64,000 nucleotides of DNA from Acinetobacter sp. ANC 3781 (GTDB lineage: Bacteria > Pseudomonadota > Gammaproteobacteria > Pseudomonadales > Moraxellaceae), in the NCBI RefSeq assembly GCF_004331285.1, contig NZ_SJOH01000005.1, positions 114,126 through 178,125 of the forward strand, read 5' to 3'. The stretch's first letter is position 1. Each line of letters opens with the position of its first letter. Shown here in pieces: positions 10,394 to 18,951 of the stretch. The notes under the pieces were generated by a model, which ran no database searches, had not been told where the DNA came from, and was given only the letters and a program-made list of their open reading frames with translations. A program made the translations under genes and the position numbers.

Positions 10394-10843
10394 TTAATTA
10401 CAAGCGATGGTTTCAGTCAGGTTTCCGACATTGATACTTAAACTTCCCCTCGGAAATAATGTGCCTGCACTGACTTGCAGTCTGGTGAAATTGGTTCCGG
10501 ACAGCAGTCTTAATCCTTCTGAAGTACAGATTCCCGTCTGGGTATTATTGGTGAGTCTTAACACGCAGCCATTCGCTGTTACTCTATGCGTATTAACCAC
10601 TGGCTGAGTACATACCTGGGTAATCACTGGTGAAGATGAAGACTGTACGTCACATGCGGAACAATCCTGACTCGCACCGCCACAAGCATTGGCTGCTCTT
10701 TCACTGCGACAAATATAGGTTTGTGAACCAAAAGTAAAAGTTTTTTCAAAAGAAGAGTTAAAGTTATCTCCGATTCCACTGCCACCACAGGCTGTCAGCA
10801 GGAAAGAAAGTAAAGTTAATATTGAACATCCGATTGTTTTCAT
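10394..10843 (-). CDS. Small cysteine-rich lipoprotein
   Basis: This 149-residue protein has a signal peptide and lipobox (LLTACGGSG, Cys 19). After the lipidation site there are eight more cysteines, including a CxxC (DCSACD), suggesting a disulphide-rich extracytoplasmic fold. It heads a three-gene minus-strand run. I do not recognise the family, and nothing around it points to a specific job. Confidence 0.7.
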   Translation of the reverse strand: MKTIGCSILTLLSFLLTACGGSGIGDNFNSSFEKTFTFGSQTYICRSERAANACGGASQDCSACDVQSSSSPVITQVCTQPVVNTHRVTANGCVLRLTNNTQTGICTSEGLRLLSGTNFTRLQVSAGTLFPRGSLSINVGNLTETIACN

Positions 10844-10914
10844 TTTTTTATGCTCGAATTGTTATTGACGTTATTTTATACGAAAAAAGTTCAGCTGAAA
10901 AAAACGCTGACAAA

Positions 10915-10945
10915 AAAAAACCTCAAACATAATTTGAGGTTTTTT
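10915..10945 (-). terminator. Terminator of the downstream tRNA-Phe unit
   Basis: CCTCAAA (10921-10927) pairs with TTTGAGG (10933-10939), with A-runs and T-runs on both flanks. It lies just past the 3' end of the minus-strand tRNA-Phe at 10952. Confidence 0.8.
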
Positions 10946-10951
10946 CGTATA

Positions 10952-11027
10952 TGGTGGCGAGACCCAGGATCGAACTGGGGACACACGGATTTTCAATCCG
11001 TTGCTCTACCTACTGAGCTATCACGCC
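10952..11027 (-). tRNA. tRNA-Phe (GAA), copy 1
   Basis: This is a 76-base tRNA on the minus strand with encoded CCA. The anticodon GAA (plus-strand TTC at 10992-10994) sits in the loop after stem CGGAT. D-arm (TAGCTCAGTAGGTAGAGCA) and T-arm (GTTCGATC) sequences are canonical. It is identical to the second copy at 11160-11235 as far as I can see. Confidence 0.97.
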
Positions 11028-11036
11028 GATGCGGTG

Positions 11037-11066
11037 TATTAAGCCGTATCTGGCATCAATAGTCAA
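11037..11066 (-). promoter_or_regulatory. Promoter of tRNA-Phe copy 1
   Basis: On the minus strand: -35 TTGACT (11061-11066), 18-base spacer, -10 TTAATA (11037-11042), ten bases before the tRNA. The same pair with the same spacing precedes copy 2. Confidence 0.7.
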
Positions 11067-11114
11067 TATAATTCATGACATTTTTATTTGATCGAATATT
11101 TTTTGCCCAAAAAA

Positions 11115-11137
11115 AATCCCTGATGGGATCAGGGATT
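11115..11137 (-). terminator. Terminator of the upstream tRNA-Phe unit
   Basis: Perfect stem AATCCCTGAT (11115-11124), loop GGG, ATCAGGGATT (11128-11137), followed on the minus strand by a T-run. It separates the two tRNA-Phe units. Confidence 0.88.
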
Positions 11138-11159
11138 GAAATCTTGATGATTTTGAATA

Positions 11160-11235
11160 TGGTGGCGAGACCCAGGATCGAACTGGGGACACACGGATTT
11201 TCAATCCGTTGCTCTACCTACTGAGCTATCACGCC
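11160..11235 (-). tRNA. tRNA-Phe (GAA), copy 2
   Basis: A 76-base tRNA with encoded CCA; anticodon GAA (plus-strand TTC at 11200-11202). It is a duplicate of the tRNA at 10952-11027, with its own promoter and terminator. Confidence 0.97.
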
Positions 11236-11244
11236 GATGTCGCG

Positions 11245-11274
11245 TATTAAACAGTCTAAGTGTTTTTCAGTCAA
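11245..11274 (-). promoter_or_regulatory. Promoter of tRNA-Phe copy 2
   Basis: On the minus strand: -35 TTGACT (11269-11274), 18-base spacer, -10 TTAATA (11245-11250), nine bases upstream of the tRNA. It is the same element as at copy 1. Confidence 0.7.
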
Positions 11275-11675
11275 GCAGGTTTTATGCTTTTTTAAACAAA
11301 CGTTTATTTTTACAGCAAATCTCAAGTTGTTTGATTATTTTTTATTTAAAACTTCATTCACTATTTCAACCAAAGCTATGTTTAAGCATAAAAAACAGTT
11401 TCAAGGCTTAATGCTGATCAGTTAAAAGGATTTTAATAAACTTCTTAGCTTTTGGTCATTAACAACGAAATCTTATTTTTTTAGATCAAATACTTGGAGC
11501 TCGAATGTTTTTTTGTTTCGTCGAAAGAACCAAAAGCATTTGTCACCCGCAAAACTCGTCCACTATCACCGTGGAGCGAATTTATCGCATAAACAGCAAC
11601 TTTTTTAATCTTGTGCTACCTCAAACAATTGCGGATGACGTTTACGTGTATCAAATAACATGATGAATTCACAAT
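11275..11675. other. Intergenic region without a recognisable gene
   Basis: About 400 bases, AT-rich. The part from about 11500 to 11620 is more GC-rich than its surroundings and looks like a remnant of a dispersed sequence or coding fragment, but no frame can be followed. No promoter or RNA gene is evident. Confidence 0.3.
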
Positions 11676-11718
11676 AAAAAAAATGCCAGTCAATTTCTTA
11701 ACTGACTGGCATTTTTTT
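11676..11718 (-). terminator. Terminator of the PanZ-like gene
   Basis: AATGCCAGTCA (11682-11692) pairs with TGACTGGCATT (11703-11713), with an A-run and a T-run outside. It lies 16 bases beyond the stop of the minus-strand gene at 11734. Confidence 0.88.
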
Positions 11719-11733
11719 ATAATCTATTCAAAC

Positions 11734-12111
11734 TTAAATTTTTTCCAGATGCGCCAGACAACGATGAATGGCGCCACAGCCCGGTTCAAACGTCTTCACG
11801 CCCTTTTCTTCTTCCATACGGCAGACTTCGCTCACCAGTCGTTCCGCAACGCCGCGTCCACGGTTAGCCGGATGAACCACAATATTTTCTAGGATCTTGC
11901 TTTCCCCTTGTCCAGTGCACCAAATCGCCCCAATCAACTTAGTATTAAATTCTGCTGTGTAAACTAAGGTATACTGAGCCAAGTTTTGCTCTAGTTGTTC
12001 AATGGCATCCTGCCCATCTCCAAATTCCGGGCTAGTGTCATACAGTCGCTCAAGCTGGCTGCGCACTTCGTCATTTTCTAGTGAAGTATAAGCATGTACG
12101 GTAATAGGCAT
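11734..12111 (-). CDS. panZ: GNAT-fold protein, PanZ/PanM-like acetyl-CoA sensor
   Basis: This is a 125-residue single GNAT domain. It shows LYDTSPEF near residue 24 (compare IWPEYSP in E. coli PanZ), a beta-strand YTAEFNTKLIGAIW, and the acetyl-CoA pyrophosphate loop NRGRGVAERLVSEV (Q/RxxGxG/A type). PanZ binds acetyl-CoA and promotes maturation and feedback inhibition of aspartate decarboxylase PanD in coenzyme A synthesis. panD is not in the window. A generic N-acetyltransferase remains possible; I favour PanZ because of the small size and matching motif order. It is divergent from hisB with a short shared promoter region. Confidence 0.65.
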   Translation of the reverse strand: MPITVHAYTSLENDEVRSQLERLYDTSPEFGDGQDAIEQLEQNLAQYTLVYTAEFNTKLIGAIWCTGQGESKILENIVVHPANRGRGVAERLVSEVCRMEEEKGVKTFEPGCGAIHRCLAHLEKI

Positions 12112-12207
12112 TGATTAACCCTCCTGAGCAATCTAATATGCGATGATTTCGTCATCGCGAAAAAACATTTTACATCATCATTTTTAACGTTTTTGAGGAA
12201 CGTGTCT

Positions 12208-12801
12208 ATGACGCAACGTATCAGTGAAGTGGTAAGAAACACTAACGAAACCAAAATCCGAGTTCGTGTGAATCTTGATGGTACGGGTCAGGGCACCCTC
12301 AACACAGGTGTTCCATTTTTAGATCATATGATTGATCAAATCAAGCGACATGGCTTGTTCGATATCGATATTCACTGTGATGGTGACCTGGATATCGATG
12401 ACCATCATACTGTCGAGGATTGTGGTATCACACTCGGTCAGGCTTTCGCCCAGGCGTTGGGTGATAAAAAAGGCTTACGACGTTATGGTCATTTTTATGC
12501 ACCACTGGATGAAGCTTTAAGCCGTGTGGTGGTCGATTTATCCGGTCGCCCTGGCTTATGGATGGATATTCCATTCACTCGCGCCCGTATTGGTACCTTT
12601 GATGTTGATCTATTCTCTGAATTTTTTCAAGGCTTTGTGAATCATGCGTTAATGACATTGCACATTGACAACCTGAAAGGCAAAAACAGTCATCACCAGA
12701 TCGAATGTACATTTAAAGCCTTTGCACGCGCGCTGCGTATGGCCTGTGAAATTGATCCACGTGCTGAAAATACTGTCGCTTCAACCAAAGGGACTTTATA
12801 A
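12208..12801 (+). CDS. hisB: Imidazoleglycerol-phosphate dehydratase HisB (monofunctional)
   Basis: HisB dehydrates imidazole glycerol phosphate to imidazole acetol phosphate, step 6 of histidine synthesis. The 197-residue protein is the stand-alone dehydratase without the phosphatase domain of enterobacterial HisB. The two metal-binding histidine motifs are present: [11 protein letters not shown] (about residue 69) and [11 protein letters not shown] (about residue 164). The frame is open from 12193, but ATG 12208 is preceded by TGAGGAA at proper distance and starts MTQRISEV, as in homologues. The stop codon overlaps the hisH start (TAATG), indicating translational coupling. Confidence 0.97.
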   Translation: MTQRISEVVRNTNETKIRVRVNLDGTGQGTLNTGVPFLDHMIDQIKRHGLFDIDIHCDGDLDIDDHHTVEDCGITLGQAFAQALGDKKGLRRYGHFYAPLDEALSRVVVDLSGRPGLWMDIPFTRARIGTFDVDLFSEFFQGFVNHALMTLHIDNLKGKNSHHQIECTFKAFARALRMACEIDPRAENTVASTKGTL

Positions 12802-13418
12802 TGACCCGTATTGCCCTTCTTGACTATGGCATGGGAAATTTACACTCTGCAGCCAAAGCCCTGGAACATGTGGGCGCAACTGTCGATGTGACCAATGACC
12901 CTAAATTAATTGCCCAGGCCGATAAGATTGTATTCCCCGGTGTCGGTGCAATGCGTGACTGTATGCAAGGCATGCATGAAGCGGGTATTGATGAAGTGGT
13001 ACGCCATGCGGTATTCAACAAACCAGTTTTGGCGATCTGTGTCGGTATGCAGGCTTTGATGCAGCACTCTGAAGAAAATGGCGGTGCAGATGCACTGGGT
13101 ATTTTTGAAGGCGAAGTAAAGCACTTCCCGGAAATGGCGGGCTTAAAAGTTCCCCATATGGGCTGGAACCAGGTTCATCAGGCAGACCCAAGCCATCCAA
13201 TGTGGAAAGACATTGAACAGGATGCGCGTTTCTATTTTGTGCATAGTTTCTATGTTGAACCGAAAGATGCTTCCCTGGCTGCCGCGACCTGTGACTACGG
13301 CTTAGAGTTCTGCACGGCATTGCATAAAGAAAACCTGTTTGCCACCCAGTTCCATCCAGAAAAAAGCCATACCGCAGGTTTACAGTTACTGAAAAACTTT
13401 GTGGAATGGAACATCTAA
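12801..13418 (+). CDS. hisH: Imidazole glycerol phosphate synthase, glutaminase subunit HisH
   Basis: HisH hydrolyses glutamine and channels ammonia to HisF. The 205-residue class I glutamine amidotransferase shows the oxyanion region PGVGAM, the nucleophile cysteine in [10 protein letters not shown] (about residue 79) and the His-Glu pair in QFHPEKSH near the C-terminus. Its start overlaps the hisB stop. Its partner hisF lies 5.5 kb downstream, so the heterodimer is made from separate transcripts. A terminator follows directly. Confidence 0.97.
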   Translation: MTRIALLDYGMGNLHSAAKALEHVGATVDVTNDPKLIAQADKIVFPGVGAMRDCMQGMHEAGIDEVVRHAVFNKPVLAICVGMQALMQHSEENGGADALGIFEGEVKHFPEMAGLKVPHMGWNQVHQADPSHPMWKDIEQDARFYFVHSFYVEPKDASLAAATCDYGLEFCTALHKENLFATQFHPEKSHTAGLQLLKNFVEWNI

Positions 13419-13452
13419 AACTAGAATTTTAGACGCTTAGATCAACATTTTA

Positions 13453-13482
13453 AAAGCTCAACCCTGGTTGGGCTTTTTTTAT
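13453..13482 (+). terminator. Terminator of hisB-hisH
   Basis: AAAGCTCAACC (13453-13463), loop CT, GGTTGGGCTTT (13466-13476), then a T-run. It closes the hisBH pair. Confidence 0.88.
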
Positions 13483-13586
13483 TTTGGGATCCGAGTTTAA
13501 AAATTCCTCTTTGAACTTATATTAAAATTGATTATTATTTGACTAAATATTAAATATATCCATTTAAAAAATATAGGAAAATAATA

Positions 13587-14111
13587 ATGAGCAATATTAG
13601 TAATGACTCAGCATTGAATGCTGATGGACGATTTGGTCGATTATCTTATTTGGGCTGGAACGGGCTGCTATTGTTCGTTGTGATGACTTTGGGCATTCTT
13701 AGCGCCGTTCTGCTCCCTGGTTTTGTGCCAGAACCCAGCCAAGGCATGCCACTTTTCCCCATGTTGCTGTTAGGCATTGTGTATATTGCGATGATTTACT
13801 TTTCTTTTATTTTTGCGATTCGTCGCCTGCATGACCTGAATAAAAGTGGCTGGTTATCTTTACTGATGTTGATCCCATTGGTCAATTTAGGTTTAGCCGT
13901 GTATTTAACTTTTGCAAAAGGTGATGAACATGAAAACCAGTTTGGTCTACCACGTATAACAAAAACCTGGGAGAAAGTTTTAGCATGGTTCTATGTGCTG
14001 ATTTTTCCACTTGGTATTCTCACTGCTATTGCAGTCCCTGCCTATCAAGATTATGTGCAACGTGCACAAGTGGCACAAATGGAAATACCACAAACTGTGC
14101 AAAACCATTAA
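13587..14111 (+). CDS. DUF805 membrane protein with a pilin-like C-terminal segment
   Basis: The 174-residue protein has the DUF805 signature: an N-terminal GRFGRLSYLGW motif, three hydrophobic helices and RRLHDLNKSGWLSLLMLIP. After the DUF805 core a fourth hydrophobic helix reads FPLGILTAIAVPAYQDYVQ, very close to the N-terminal helix of type IV pilins (compare GILAAIAIPAYQDYV) but without the prepilin leader or the conserved glutamate 5. DUF805 proteins are inner-membrane proteins of unknown role. The Shine-Dalgarno (AGGAAAATAAT) suits the ATG at 13587. It is probably monocistronic. The pilin resemblance is read from sequence; its meaning is unknown. Confidence 0.85.
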   Translation: MSNISNDSALNADGRFGRLSYLGWNGLLLFVVMTLGILSAVLLPGFVPEPSQGMPLFPMLLLGIVYIAMIYFSFIFAIRRLHDLNKSGWLSLLMLIPLVNLGLAVYLTFAKGDEHENQFGLPRITKTWEKVLAWFYVLIFPLGILTAIAVPAYQDYVQRAQVAQMEIPQTVQNH

Positions 14112-14220
14112 CCGTTGCCTCTATACATACCTAGAGCCTGTAATTATGCAGGCTTTATTTTTGCCTAAACTCGGAAAAGCGATTAAGCTGAATTTAAAAT
14201 AAATTATTATATTGATCATT

Positions 14221-14898
14221 ATGGAAGAACCTCTGCTTCAAACGCTACCCAGCAAAGAACAAATTCAGGAATTGCCTTTATTTCAGAATCTTCCCATGCA
14301 ACAGATTCATCTCATTAATAGCATTGAGCAATGTCTTGCCCTCGAACAAGAACTGAAAAGCTGTGCATTACTGGGTTTCGATACCGAATCCAAACCGACC
14401 TTTGCCAAAGGTGAAGTGTCAACAGGGCCGCATCTGATTCAATTGGCCAGTCACGATACAGCTTATTTATTTCAAATCAACCCTCAAATATTAGAATTTC
14501 TAAAACCTGTTTTTGAGAATCGAGATCAAGTTAAAGTGGGTTTCGGCTTAAAAAATGATGCCCATCTTTTTCGCAAAAAAGGCATTGAGCTGAATAGCGT
14601 GATTGAACTGTCGAAATGCTTTTCCGCCTTTGGCTTTTCTAATCCTATGGGGCTAAAAAATGCCATGGCACTTTTATTTCAAGTGAATTTTCCCAAAAGT
14701 AAAAAAATCAGTACCTCGAACTGGGCACGTAAAATACTGACACCCCATCAAATTCAATACGCGGCTGCCGATGCTTATGCACCGGTACTGGTGTTTGAAG
14801 AATTGCTGGGTTTAGGCTTACTGCCTAAACCCATCCCCAACACTTCATTAAAATTAGGTATTAGACCGGATAAAATAAAAGCTGAAACTGAGGCTTAG
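14221..14898 (+). CDS. 3'-5' exonuclease of the RNase D / DEDD family
   Basis: This 225-residue protein carries the DEDDy exonuclease motifs: Exo I LLGFDTESKP (D-x-E), Exo II VGFGLKNDAHLF, and Exo III IQYAAADAYAPVLVF with the YxxxD arrangement. There is no HRDC domain, so it is a stand-alone exonuclease rather than full RNase D. It should trim 3' ends of RNA or DNA using two metal ions. The frame also opens at TTG 14212, but ATG 14221 is the ordinary start. The gene precedes hisA by 67 bases, which allows co-transcription. Confidence 0.88.
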   Translation: MEEPLLQTLPSKEQIQELPLFQNLPMQQIHLINSIEQCLALEQELKSCALLGFDTESKPTFAKGEVSTGPHLIQLASHDTAYLFQINPQILEFLKPVFENRDQVKVGFGLKNDAHLFRKKGIELNSVIELSKCFSAFGFSNPMGLKNAMALLFQVNFPKSKKISTSNWARKILTPHQIQYAAADAYAPVLVFEELLGLGLLPKPIPNTSLKLGIRPDKIKAETEA

Positions 14899-14965
14899 AG
14901 ATTTAACAATATTTTGCTAAGATGACAAACAATAACTTTAACGAGATTAAGCAAGGAGCGAAAGC

Positions 14966-15697
14966 ATGCTGATCATCCCTGCAATTGACCTGAAAGATGG
15001 CAAATGTGTCCGTTTAAAACAAGGCCGTATGGAAGATGATACCGTATTTTCTGACGACCCCGTCGCAACTGCACAGCATTGGGTAAATGAAGGCGCGCGC
15101 CGCTTACATTTGGTTGATTTAAATGGTGCTTTTGCCGGGACGCCTATCCATAAACCTGTAGTTGAAGCAATTGCTAAAGCACAGCCTGAACTTCCAATTC
15201 AAATTGGTGGCGGTATTCGTTCGCTTGAAACCATTGAACATTACTTGGATGCAGGCGTATCTTTTGTCATTATCGGGACTAAAGCGGTTCAAGACCCAGC
15301 TTTCGTCGAAGAAGCATGCAAGAAATTTGCAGGCCGCATTATTGTCGGAATTGATGCGATGAATGGCATGGTCGCTACCGATGGCTGGGCAAATGTCACT
15401 GACGTAAAAGCGACTGATCTTGCTAAACGTTTTGCAGATGCGGGTGTATCGAGCATTGTCTATACTGACATCGCACGTGATGGCATGATGCAAGGTGTTA
15501 ACATCGAACAGACTGTAAACTTAGCGACTTATTCAGGTTTGCCAGTGATTGCGTCTGGCGGTGTAACCAACCTAGATGACGTTCGTAACTTAAAAGGCCA
15601 ACCGGGTATTTTAGGTGCGATTACCGGCCGTGCAATCTATGAAGGCACACTGAACCTTCGTGAAGCGCAATCACTTTGGGATGATCAATCCATTTAA
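14966..15697 (+). CDS. hisA: ProFAR isomerase HisA
   Basis: HisA isomerises ProFAR to PRFAR, the step before HisHF. It is a 243-residue (beta/alpha)8 barrel with the first catalytic aspartate in [14 protein letters not shown], phosphate-binding IGGGIRSLE and SGGVTNLDD, and the second catalytic aspartate in [13 protein letters not shown]. The Shine-Dalgarno AAGGAGCG lies just before the ATG. It is followed by a UUCG-capped terminator and is not directly linked to the other his genes here. Confidence 0.97.
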   Translation: MLIIPAIDLKDGKCVRLKQGRMEDDTVFSDDPVATAQHWVNEGARRLHLVDLNGAFAGTPIHKPVVEAIAKAQPELPIQIGGGIRSLETIEHYLDAGVSFVIIGTKAVQDPAFVEEACKKFAGRIIVGIDAMNGMVATDGWANVTDVKATDLAKRFADAGVSSIVYTDIARDGMMQGVNIEQTVNLATYSGLPVIASGGVTNLDDVRNLKGQPGILGAITGRAIYEGTLNLREAQSLWDDQSI

Positions 15698-15715
15698 TAT
15701 GGGTTCCACATCCTT

Positions 15716-15741
15716 AAAGGAGGTCTTCGGACCTCTTTTTT
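15716..15741 (+). terminator. Terminator of hisA
   Basis: GAGGTC (15720-15725), UUCG tetraloop (15726-15729), GACCTC (15730-15735), then a T-run. Confidence 0.92.
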
Positions 15742-15769
15742 ATTTCAATCAAGTCATCCCTGTATAGAC

Positions 15770-16672
15770 ATGTTAAACGTTCCTTCATGGTTTAAAACCA
15801 AAGCCCCGCAACTGGCCTTAATTATGATTACCATGATTTGGGGTGGGTCATTTCTTACCGTGCAATATGGTTTAAATTTTGCCAGTCCCATGTTTTTTGT
15901 CGGCTGTCGTTTTATTACAGCCATGCTTTTTGTTAGCTTGTTTTCCTGGAAAGATTTAAGCGGTATTAATCTGAAAGAAATTGCTGCCGGTGCCTTAATA
16001 GGCTTATTGATCGCGATTGGCTATGGCACCCAGACCATTGGGCTACAAAGTATCAGTAGCAGTGAATCAGCTTTTCTAACCGCGCTGTATGTGCCCTTAG
16101 TGCCGCTTCTGTTGTGGCTATTGTTTCGTAAAACGCCACCATTTATGACTTGGTGTGGTGCAGGGCTGGCTTTTCTCGGTCTCATATTTTTGACCGGCAA
16201 TGGCTTTGGGCACGTACAACTGAGCTTTGGGCAAATTATTACTATTCTGGGTTCAATCGCCATCGCCCTTGAAATTATCCTGATTGGTTTTTTTGCCGGT
16301 AAAGTCAATGTACGCCGCGTAACGGTGATTCAGCTCGGCTTTGCGTCTGTTTTTGCTTTTTGCATGATGCCTGTGACGGGTGAAGCGTGGAATCCATCAT
16401 TTTCTTGGCCACTGATGATCATTCTCTGTGGACTAGGCTTGGCCAGTGCAGCCATTCAATTGGTGATGAACTGGGCACAGCGTGAAGTTGATCCTTCACA
16501 AGCTGCTATTATCTATTCAGGTGAACCGGTCTGGGCTGCCCTGATTGGACGACTGGCTGGTGAACGCTTACCCATGCTTGCCATTTTGGGTGGTGCATTG
16601 GTGGTGATGGGTGTGATTTTGAGTGAATGGAAGCCGAGGTTTTTGAAGAAAAATAAAGAGCTGGCTCGCTAA
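15770..16672 (+). CDS. EamA/DMT-family transporter
   Basis: This is a 300-residue inner-membrane protein with about ten hydrophobic helices arranged as two EamA repeats. The first repeat starts TMIWGGSFLTVQYGL; the second ends in the typical YSGEPVWAALIGRLAGERL. Proteins of the drug/metabolite transporter superfamily export metabolites or amino acids; the substrate cannot be inferred. It stands alone between the hisA terminator and a convergent gene. Confidence 0.9.
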   Translation: MLNVPSWFKTKAPQLALIMITMIWGGSFLTVQYGLNFASPMFFVGCRFITAMLFVSLFSWKDLSGINLKEIAAGALIGLLIAIGYGTQTIGLQSISSSESAFLTALYVPLVPLLLWLLFRKTPPFMTWCGAGLAFLGLIFLTGNGFGHVQLSFGQIITILGSIAIALEIILIGFFAGKVNVRRVTVIQLGFASVFAFCMMPVTGEAWNPSFSWPLMIILCGLGLASAAIQLVMNWAQREVDPSQAAIIYSGEPVWAALIGRLAGERLPMLAILGGALVVMGVILSEWKPRFLKKNKELAR

Positions 16673-16780
16673 TTTACTCTTTTTATTAGTTAAATTACTG
16701 AGATGAAAATTGATCAAATTTAACGAAAGTTATTGAATAAACCCACTTAGACAAAATTATTCTTTACCTTAAAAAAATAA

Positions 16781-16806
16781 ATAAAAAAGCAGCTCCAAGC
16801 TGCCTT
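16781..16806 (-). terminator. Terminator of the DUF4870-like gene
   Basis: GCAGCT (16789-16794), loop CCA, AGCTGC (16798-16803), with an A-run before it that becomes the T-run on the minus strand. Confidence 0.75.
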
Positions 16807-16822
16807 TTATGATCAATCATTA

Positions 16823-17215
16823 TTATTGATACATCGGTTGATTATCATTTAAACGAATAATACCGCGGATAGCCCGATAGACAATCCAGATCCAGGAAAT
16901 ACCCATCACCGTAACACAGAACGTGGTTGCGATAAGTGCAACACCCGCAAAAAGATCGGTATTCTCACCGGTAAAAAACAAGAAAAAGAACGGAATAAAA
17001 GCAATAATGTTCCAGAATAAATACCACCAAAAGGTGCGAATTTGCCAAGTAAAATGACTTTCGAAAATAGAGCCGCGTACATCGTTACGTTTGGCATAGT
17101 TAATAATTAAGGCAATAATTGCCAGTAAACCAGCTGAAAAAATAGCAATAATATAAAGTACATAAAGAATTAAAGTCAGAGTACGATTAGAGTCTTTATC
17201 TATAGAATAATTCAT
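16823..17215 (-). CDS. DUF4870-type small membrane protein
   Basis: The 130-residue protein has four hydrophobic helices and the DUF4870-like features INYAKRNDVRGSIFESHFTWQ and a final WIVYRAIRGIIRLNDN. The frame is open to 17236, but ATG 17215 has AAAGGTATAACA before it and gives a natural N-terminus (MNYSIDKDSN). It is an inner-membrane protein of unknown function. A gene for a cold-shock/DUF1294 protein lies immediately downstream of its 5' end on the same strand (30 bases), so the two may be co-transcribed from 17869 leftward. Confidence 0.8.
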   Translation of the reverse strand: MNYSIDKDSNRTLTLILYVLYIIAIFSAGLLAIIALIINYAKRNDVRGSIFESHFTWQIRTFWWYLFWNIIAFIPFFFLFFTGENTDLFAGVALIATTFCVTVMGISWIWIVYRAIRGIIRLNDNQPMYQ

Positions 17216-17245
17216 TGTTATACCTTTTAAAGTCATTGTTCTCTT

Positions 17246-17869
17246 TTAAATTTTAAGGATATTTAAAGGAGAAATTAGCCATAAAATCAAAAGAATGTTT
17301 AAGGCTATGGTACAAAAATAAATCTTTCTAAAGGGTTGTTTTTGTGTTTTATGGCGCAATTTTTCCTGTGCAAGCCATGCTGTAGGCCAGCCTCCAAGAA
17401 AGGATAAAATATGTAAAGTCTGTTCAGGTACACGGCGCTTGCCCATTAATGCTGCCTCTTTATCTTGCGCATACATCCAATAGGTCATGGCATTAATGAT
17501 GCTGATAAATAACAGCACCATTCCACTTAATAAGCCCGCTATTGTGAAAACAGCCAAAGCTAAAATATAACCTACACAGGCAATTTGCATCGGTTTTAAT
17601 TTTTGTGCTTGTTCATTGACGTTTTTCGGTTTTGGCAATATTTTTTGTGTTTGTGATGCTTTGAGATACATGACCTGTTGCGCACGGAAACGCCCTTCGC
17701 CATCCAGTAATACCGTATATTCCAGGGCACAACCGACAATAGGACGTGGACCTTGACGGGCAAAATCCTTAATATGTAAAAACACGCGATCTTTCGAGGT
17801 ATCATTCGGTTGAATGAAACCATAGCCTTTTTCATCAAACCATTCGACTAATCGCCCCTGATCGCGCAT
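17246..17869 (-). CDS. Cold-shock domain / DUF1294 fusion membrane protein
   Basis: The N-terminal 65 residues form a cold-shock OB-fold with RNP-1 (GYGFIQPN) and RNP-2 (VFLHIKDF). A basic linker follows (about 75-95). The C-terminal DUF1294 module contains two to three membrane helices and the ALMGKRRVPEQTLHILSFLG signature. The whole is 207 residues. It is an inner-membrane protein with a cytoplasmic nucleic-acid-binding head. The fusion is widespread in proteobacteria and its role is unknown. It lies 18 bases downstream of thrB on the same strand, probably in one transcript. Confidence 0.9.
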   Translation of the reverse strand: MRDQGRLVEWFDEKGYGFIQPNDTSKDRVFLHIKDFARQGPRPIVGCALEYTVLLDGEGRFRAQQVMYLKASQTQKILPKPKNVNEQAQKLKPMQIACVGYILALAVFTIAGLLSGMVLLFISIINAMTYWMYAQDKEAALMGKRRVPEQTLHILSFLGGWPTAWLAQEKLRHKTQKQPFRKIYFCTIALNILLILWLISPLNILKI

Positions 17870-17887
17870 TTTTATTTCCTATTTATT

Positions 17888-18838
17888 TTAAGCAGTCACA
17901 AATTTTAGTCTTTCTACAAGCATATTACGCATCTCTTGTGGATTTTTCTGCAAAATATCATCGCCAGTACGTCCCTGTTGTGCATTTTTTTGTGCCACTT
18001 GTAAACGCATCAACCAAAATCGAGCTGCTGCCTTCGCCAGATAGATCTCTAAACAGGCTTTTTCATCAGTCGTTAATGGACGTATCGTTTCATACGCTTC
18101 TAAGAACGCTTGTGCTTTAACTTCATTTAAATGTACATCTGGATATTCGGTACAGAAGTCATTTAAAGTAATAGCGATATCAAACAGGAACTCATCTTCA
18201 TTCAGTTCGTAAAAATCCAGAATACCTTTTAATTCGTTGCCTTCAAATAGGGTATTGTCACGAAATAAGTCTGAATGAATAAAGCCTTTTGGACGGTTAG
18301 GATAGACCGCCGTTAAAGCATCATGCAAGCCCAAAACTTCACTCAATAAAATAGCATCTGCAGGATTTAAAGTCGGTTTTAATTCTTTAGCGACTTGTAA
18401 CCAATAATCATGATTACGATATTCTGCCCGTTCTAAAGGAAAATCTTGTAATGCAATATGCATTTTTGCCTGCGCAATAGCAATCGCTTGTGCTTGTTCC
18501 ACAGTCGATGGCATGGGGTGTTGGCCCATCATGCGTGGCGCAATTTGGGCAGGCTTATTTTTTAAAGTATGAATGGCTTTACCTTCATAATTTAATGGCA
18601 CTGGCACCGCTAGACCATGTTTACCCAAATGCTCAAGTACAGGAACCAGCTCCCCTGCACCTTGCTCATCCATCTCTTCAAATATAGTCAGTACATACTG
18701 GGTAGCATTTTCACAGACTAAAAAATAATTCGTATTTTGAATACCTCCTTGAATGGGAATCAGGTCAATCACCTCTAATCCATAAGGTGCTGCAAAAGCC
18801 TGAACTTCCTGTAAAGTCAAAGGGGTATAAACCGACAT
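17888..18838 (-). CDS. thrB: Homoserine kinase, APH-fold type (ThrB)
   Basis: ThrB phosphorylates homoserine in threonine synthesis. This is the 316-residue APH-like type found in pseudomonads and Acinetobacter, not the GHMP type of E. coli. It has the N-terminal MSVYTPLTLQEVQAF, an IQGGIQNTNYFL nucleotide loop, the catalytic loop GFIHSDLFRDNTLF and the metal-binding GILDFYEL. The frame extends to 18895, but MSVYTPLT at 18838 is the family-typical start. Its 5' end faces hisF (start 18952), and a shared 113-base region holds both promoters. Confidence 0.93.
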   Translation of the reverse strand: MSVYTPLTLQEVQAFAAPYGLEVIDLIPIQGGIQNTNYFLVCENATQYVLTIFEEMDEQGAGELVPVLEHLGKHGLAVPVPLNYEGKAIHTLKNKPAQIAPRMMGQHPMPSTVEQAQAIAIAQAKMHIALQDFPLERAEYRNHDYWLQVAKELKPTLNPADAILLSEVLGLHDALTAVYPNRPKGFIHSDLFRDNTLFEGNELKGILDFYELNEDEFLFDIAITLNDFCTEYPDVHLNEVKAQAFLEAYETIRPLTTDEKACLEIYLAKAAARFWLMRLQVAQKNAQQGRTGDDILQKNPQEMRNMLVERLKFVTA

Positions 18839-18951
18839 AGAAAACCTGCAAAAAAACTTACATAATTTTGATAGAATACCTGCTCCAACTGCCAAGGTGT
18901 AGCACCTTCGTGGCGAAGTTTCATAATCGGCTGTTATTTTTGGAAAAAATT

